In this document: positions 63,248-64,000 of the stretch, piece after piece | How the letters are laid out: each line of letters opens with the position of its first letter | Numbering within the stretch: position 1 is the stretch's first letter | From: CBDFHV01 sp965247705 | GTDB lineage: Bacteria; Pseudomonadota; Alphaproteobacteria; Rhodospirillales; CAMCUA01 | Direction: 5' to 3' | Assembly (NCBI GenBank): GCA_965247705.1 | Contig: CBDFHV010000084.1 | Span: forward strand, 186,001 to 250,000 | Length of the DNA: 64,000 nucleotides | Notes under the pieces: model-generated | Seen by the model: the letters and a program-made list of their open reading frames with translations, nothing else | The model's database searches: none | What the model was told of the DNA's origin: nothing | Position numbers and translations under genes: made by a program

Positions 63248-64000
63248 CTACGACCCCTGGCGGCCGCCCTTGCCCCCGCTCTTGTCTCCGCCCTTGGCGC
63301 TTCCGGGCTTCGCGACTTCCACCTTCTGGTTGGGGCGCAAGCGCTCGTTTCCGCGGACCACCACCGAATCGCCCGGCTTCAACCCGTCCATGACCTCGAA
63401 CCGCCCGTCTACCGCGTCGCCCAAGGTCACCCGCCGCAAAATGGCCTTCCCTTCCTCCACCGCATAGACGACCCGGTCACCGCCGCGAATCAGCACCGCG
63501 TCCTTGTGCACCGTCACCACGTCGCGGGGCGGACCCAAGGGAATGCGCACCGTGACGCTTTGGTTCTTGGCCAGGCGAACGGCCATGCCCGACAGGTCGG
63601 GCGTAAATCGCACGGCCTGGGTCCGGGCGAGCGGATTTTCATCTGGGATGATGGCGCGGACCACCGCAGTGGTCGTGGCGCCGCTTTCAAAGGCTATCGA
63701 AAGGCCGCCGCCGGGCACGATCCCGGCCAAGCGGGTCACCGGGACGTCCGCCTCGACCTCCAGGTTGGTGTCATTGATCATGGAAAAGGCCGAGTCGCCG
63801 ACTTTCAAATAGGCACCGACTTCCGCGTATCGGTGGGTGATCACGCCGGGATAGGGCGCTTTGATCACGGCATAGGCGAGGTTCGTTTTCGCCATATTGT
63901 GATTGGCGCGAGCCGATTGGAGCTTGGCCCGCGCTTCTCCGACGACGCTCGCGGTACGATCCACGTCGCGGCGCTTGTCGTTGTAGCGGGCCTCGGAAAA
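63248..64000 (-). CDS. RND periplasmic adaptor subunit (HlyD/AcrA-type), C-terminal part
   Basis: At least 250 residues, open to the window end on the N-terminal side, so the start is not seen. A coiled segment (SARANHNMAKTNLAYAVIKAPYPG) leads to the lipoyl half-motif IKAPYPGVITHRYAEVGAYL, then beta-barrel (DTNLEVEADVP) and membrane-proximal domains (GDRVVYAVEEGKAILRRVTLGD, GLKPGDSVVVRG). The C-terminus is Gly/Lys-rich. It would bridge the pump to an outer-membrane channel. It is first in the order adaptor, intact pump, frameshifted pump. Confidence 0.9.
   Translation of the reverse strand, partial: FSEARYNDKRRDVDRTASVVGEARAKLQSARANHNMAKTNLAYAVIKAPYPGVITHRYAEVGAYLKVGDSAFSMINDTNLEVEADVPVTRLAGIVPGGGLSIAFESGATTTAVVRAIIPDENPLARTQAVRFTPDLSGMAVRLAKNQSVTVRIPLGPPRDVVTVHKDAVLIRGGDRVVYAVEEGKAILRRVTLGDAVDGRFEVMDGLKPGDSVVVRGNERLRPNQKVEVAKPGSAKGGDKSGGKGGRQGS

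Overview
The window is high-GC DNA with tightly packed genes, frequent 4-nt start/stop overlaps and a catabolic, transport-rich gene set. This suggests an alphaproteobacterium, perhaps Rhodospirillales-like; that is inferred from gene content and style, because no rRNA or other phylogenetic marker is present. No tRNA, rRNA, CRISPR array or replication origin was seen.

Region 1 (1-14.3 kb) is a catabolic block. It has the end of a TAXI-type TRAP transporter, an SDR, a GatC-like/amidase pair, an orphan phosphosulfolactate-synthase-like protein, an aconitase-like/MmgE-PrpD pair, and a divergent MmgE-PrpD, M24 peptidase-like and cysteine-hydrolase series. A MaoC, RidA, citryl-CoA-lyase-like and MaoC operon follows. 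The combination looks like an uncharacterised tricarboxylate-type or CoA-thioester pathway.

Region 2 (14.5-26.8 kb) is one long forward operon: a complete branched-chain amino-acid-type ABC transporter, a VOC epimerase-like protein, hydantoinase/oxoprolinase subunits A and B, an acyl-CoA synthetase and an acyl-CoA dehydrogenase, with a convergent MaoC gene after it. A 97-bp MITE sits exactly between the binding-protein gene and livH, and its last codons abut the livH start.

Region 3 (27-36.5 kb) holds a large hybrid histidine kinase, a GMC oxidoreductase, an SDR, an ABM-domain protein, a dual-specificity-type phosphatase, and an AT-richer GT39-like membrane protein gene split by an IS630 element.

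Region 4 (36.7-49 kb) has a five-gene dipeptide-type ABC transporter operon, a second hydantoinase pair, a methyltransferase and a SoxB-like sarcosine oxidase. With the N-carbamoylsarcosine-amidase-like gene in region 1 this hints at N-methylhydantoin/sarcosine use.

Region 5 (49.2-56.8 kb) has a CheY-like regulator, a hybrid kinase split by a second, almost identical IS630 copy, a formyltransferase, an IS110-family element with structured flanks, a different IS630-family element in two frames, and a second MITE.

Region 6 (56.8-64 kb) encodes, on the reverse strand, a periplasmic adaptor (cut by the window end), an intact RND pump and a tandem second RND pump broken by a single-base frameshift. 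Mobile elements have therefore disrupted two genes, and each original reading frame can be rebuilt exactly by removing the element and one TA.
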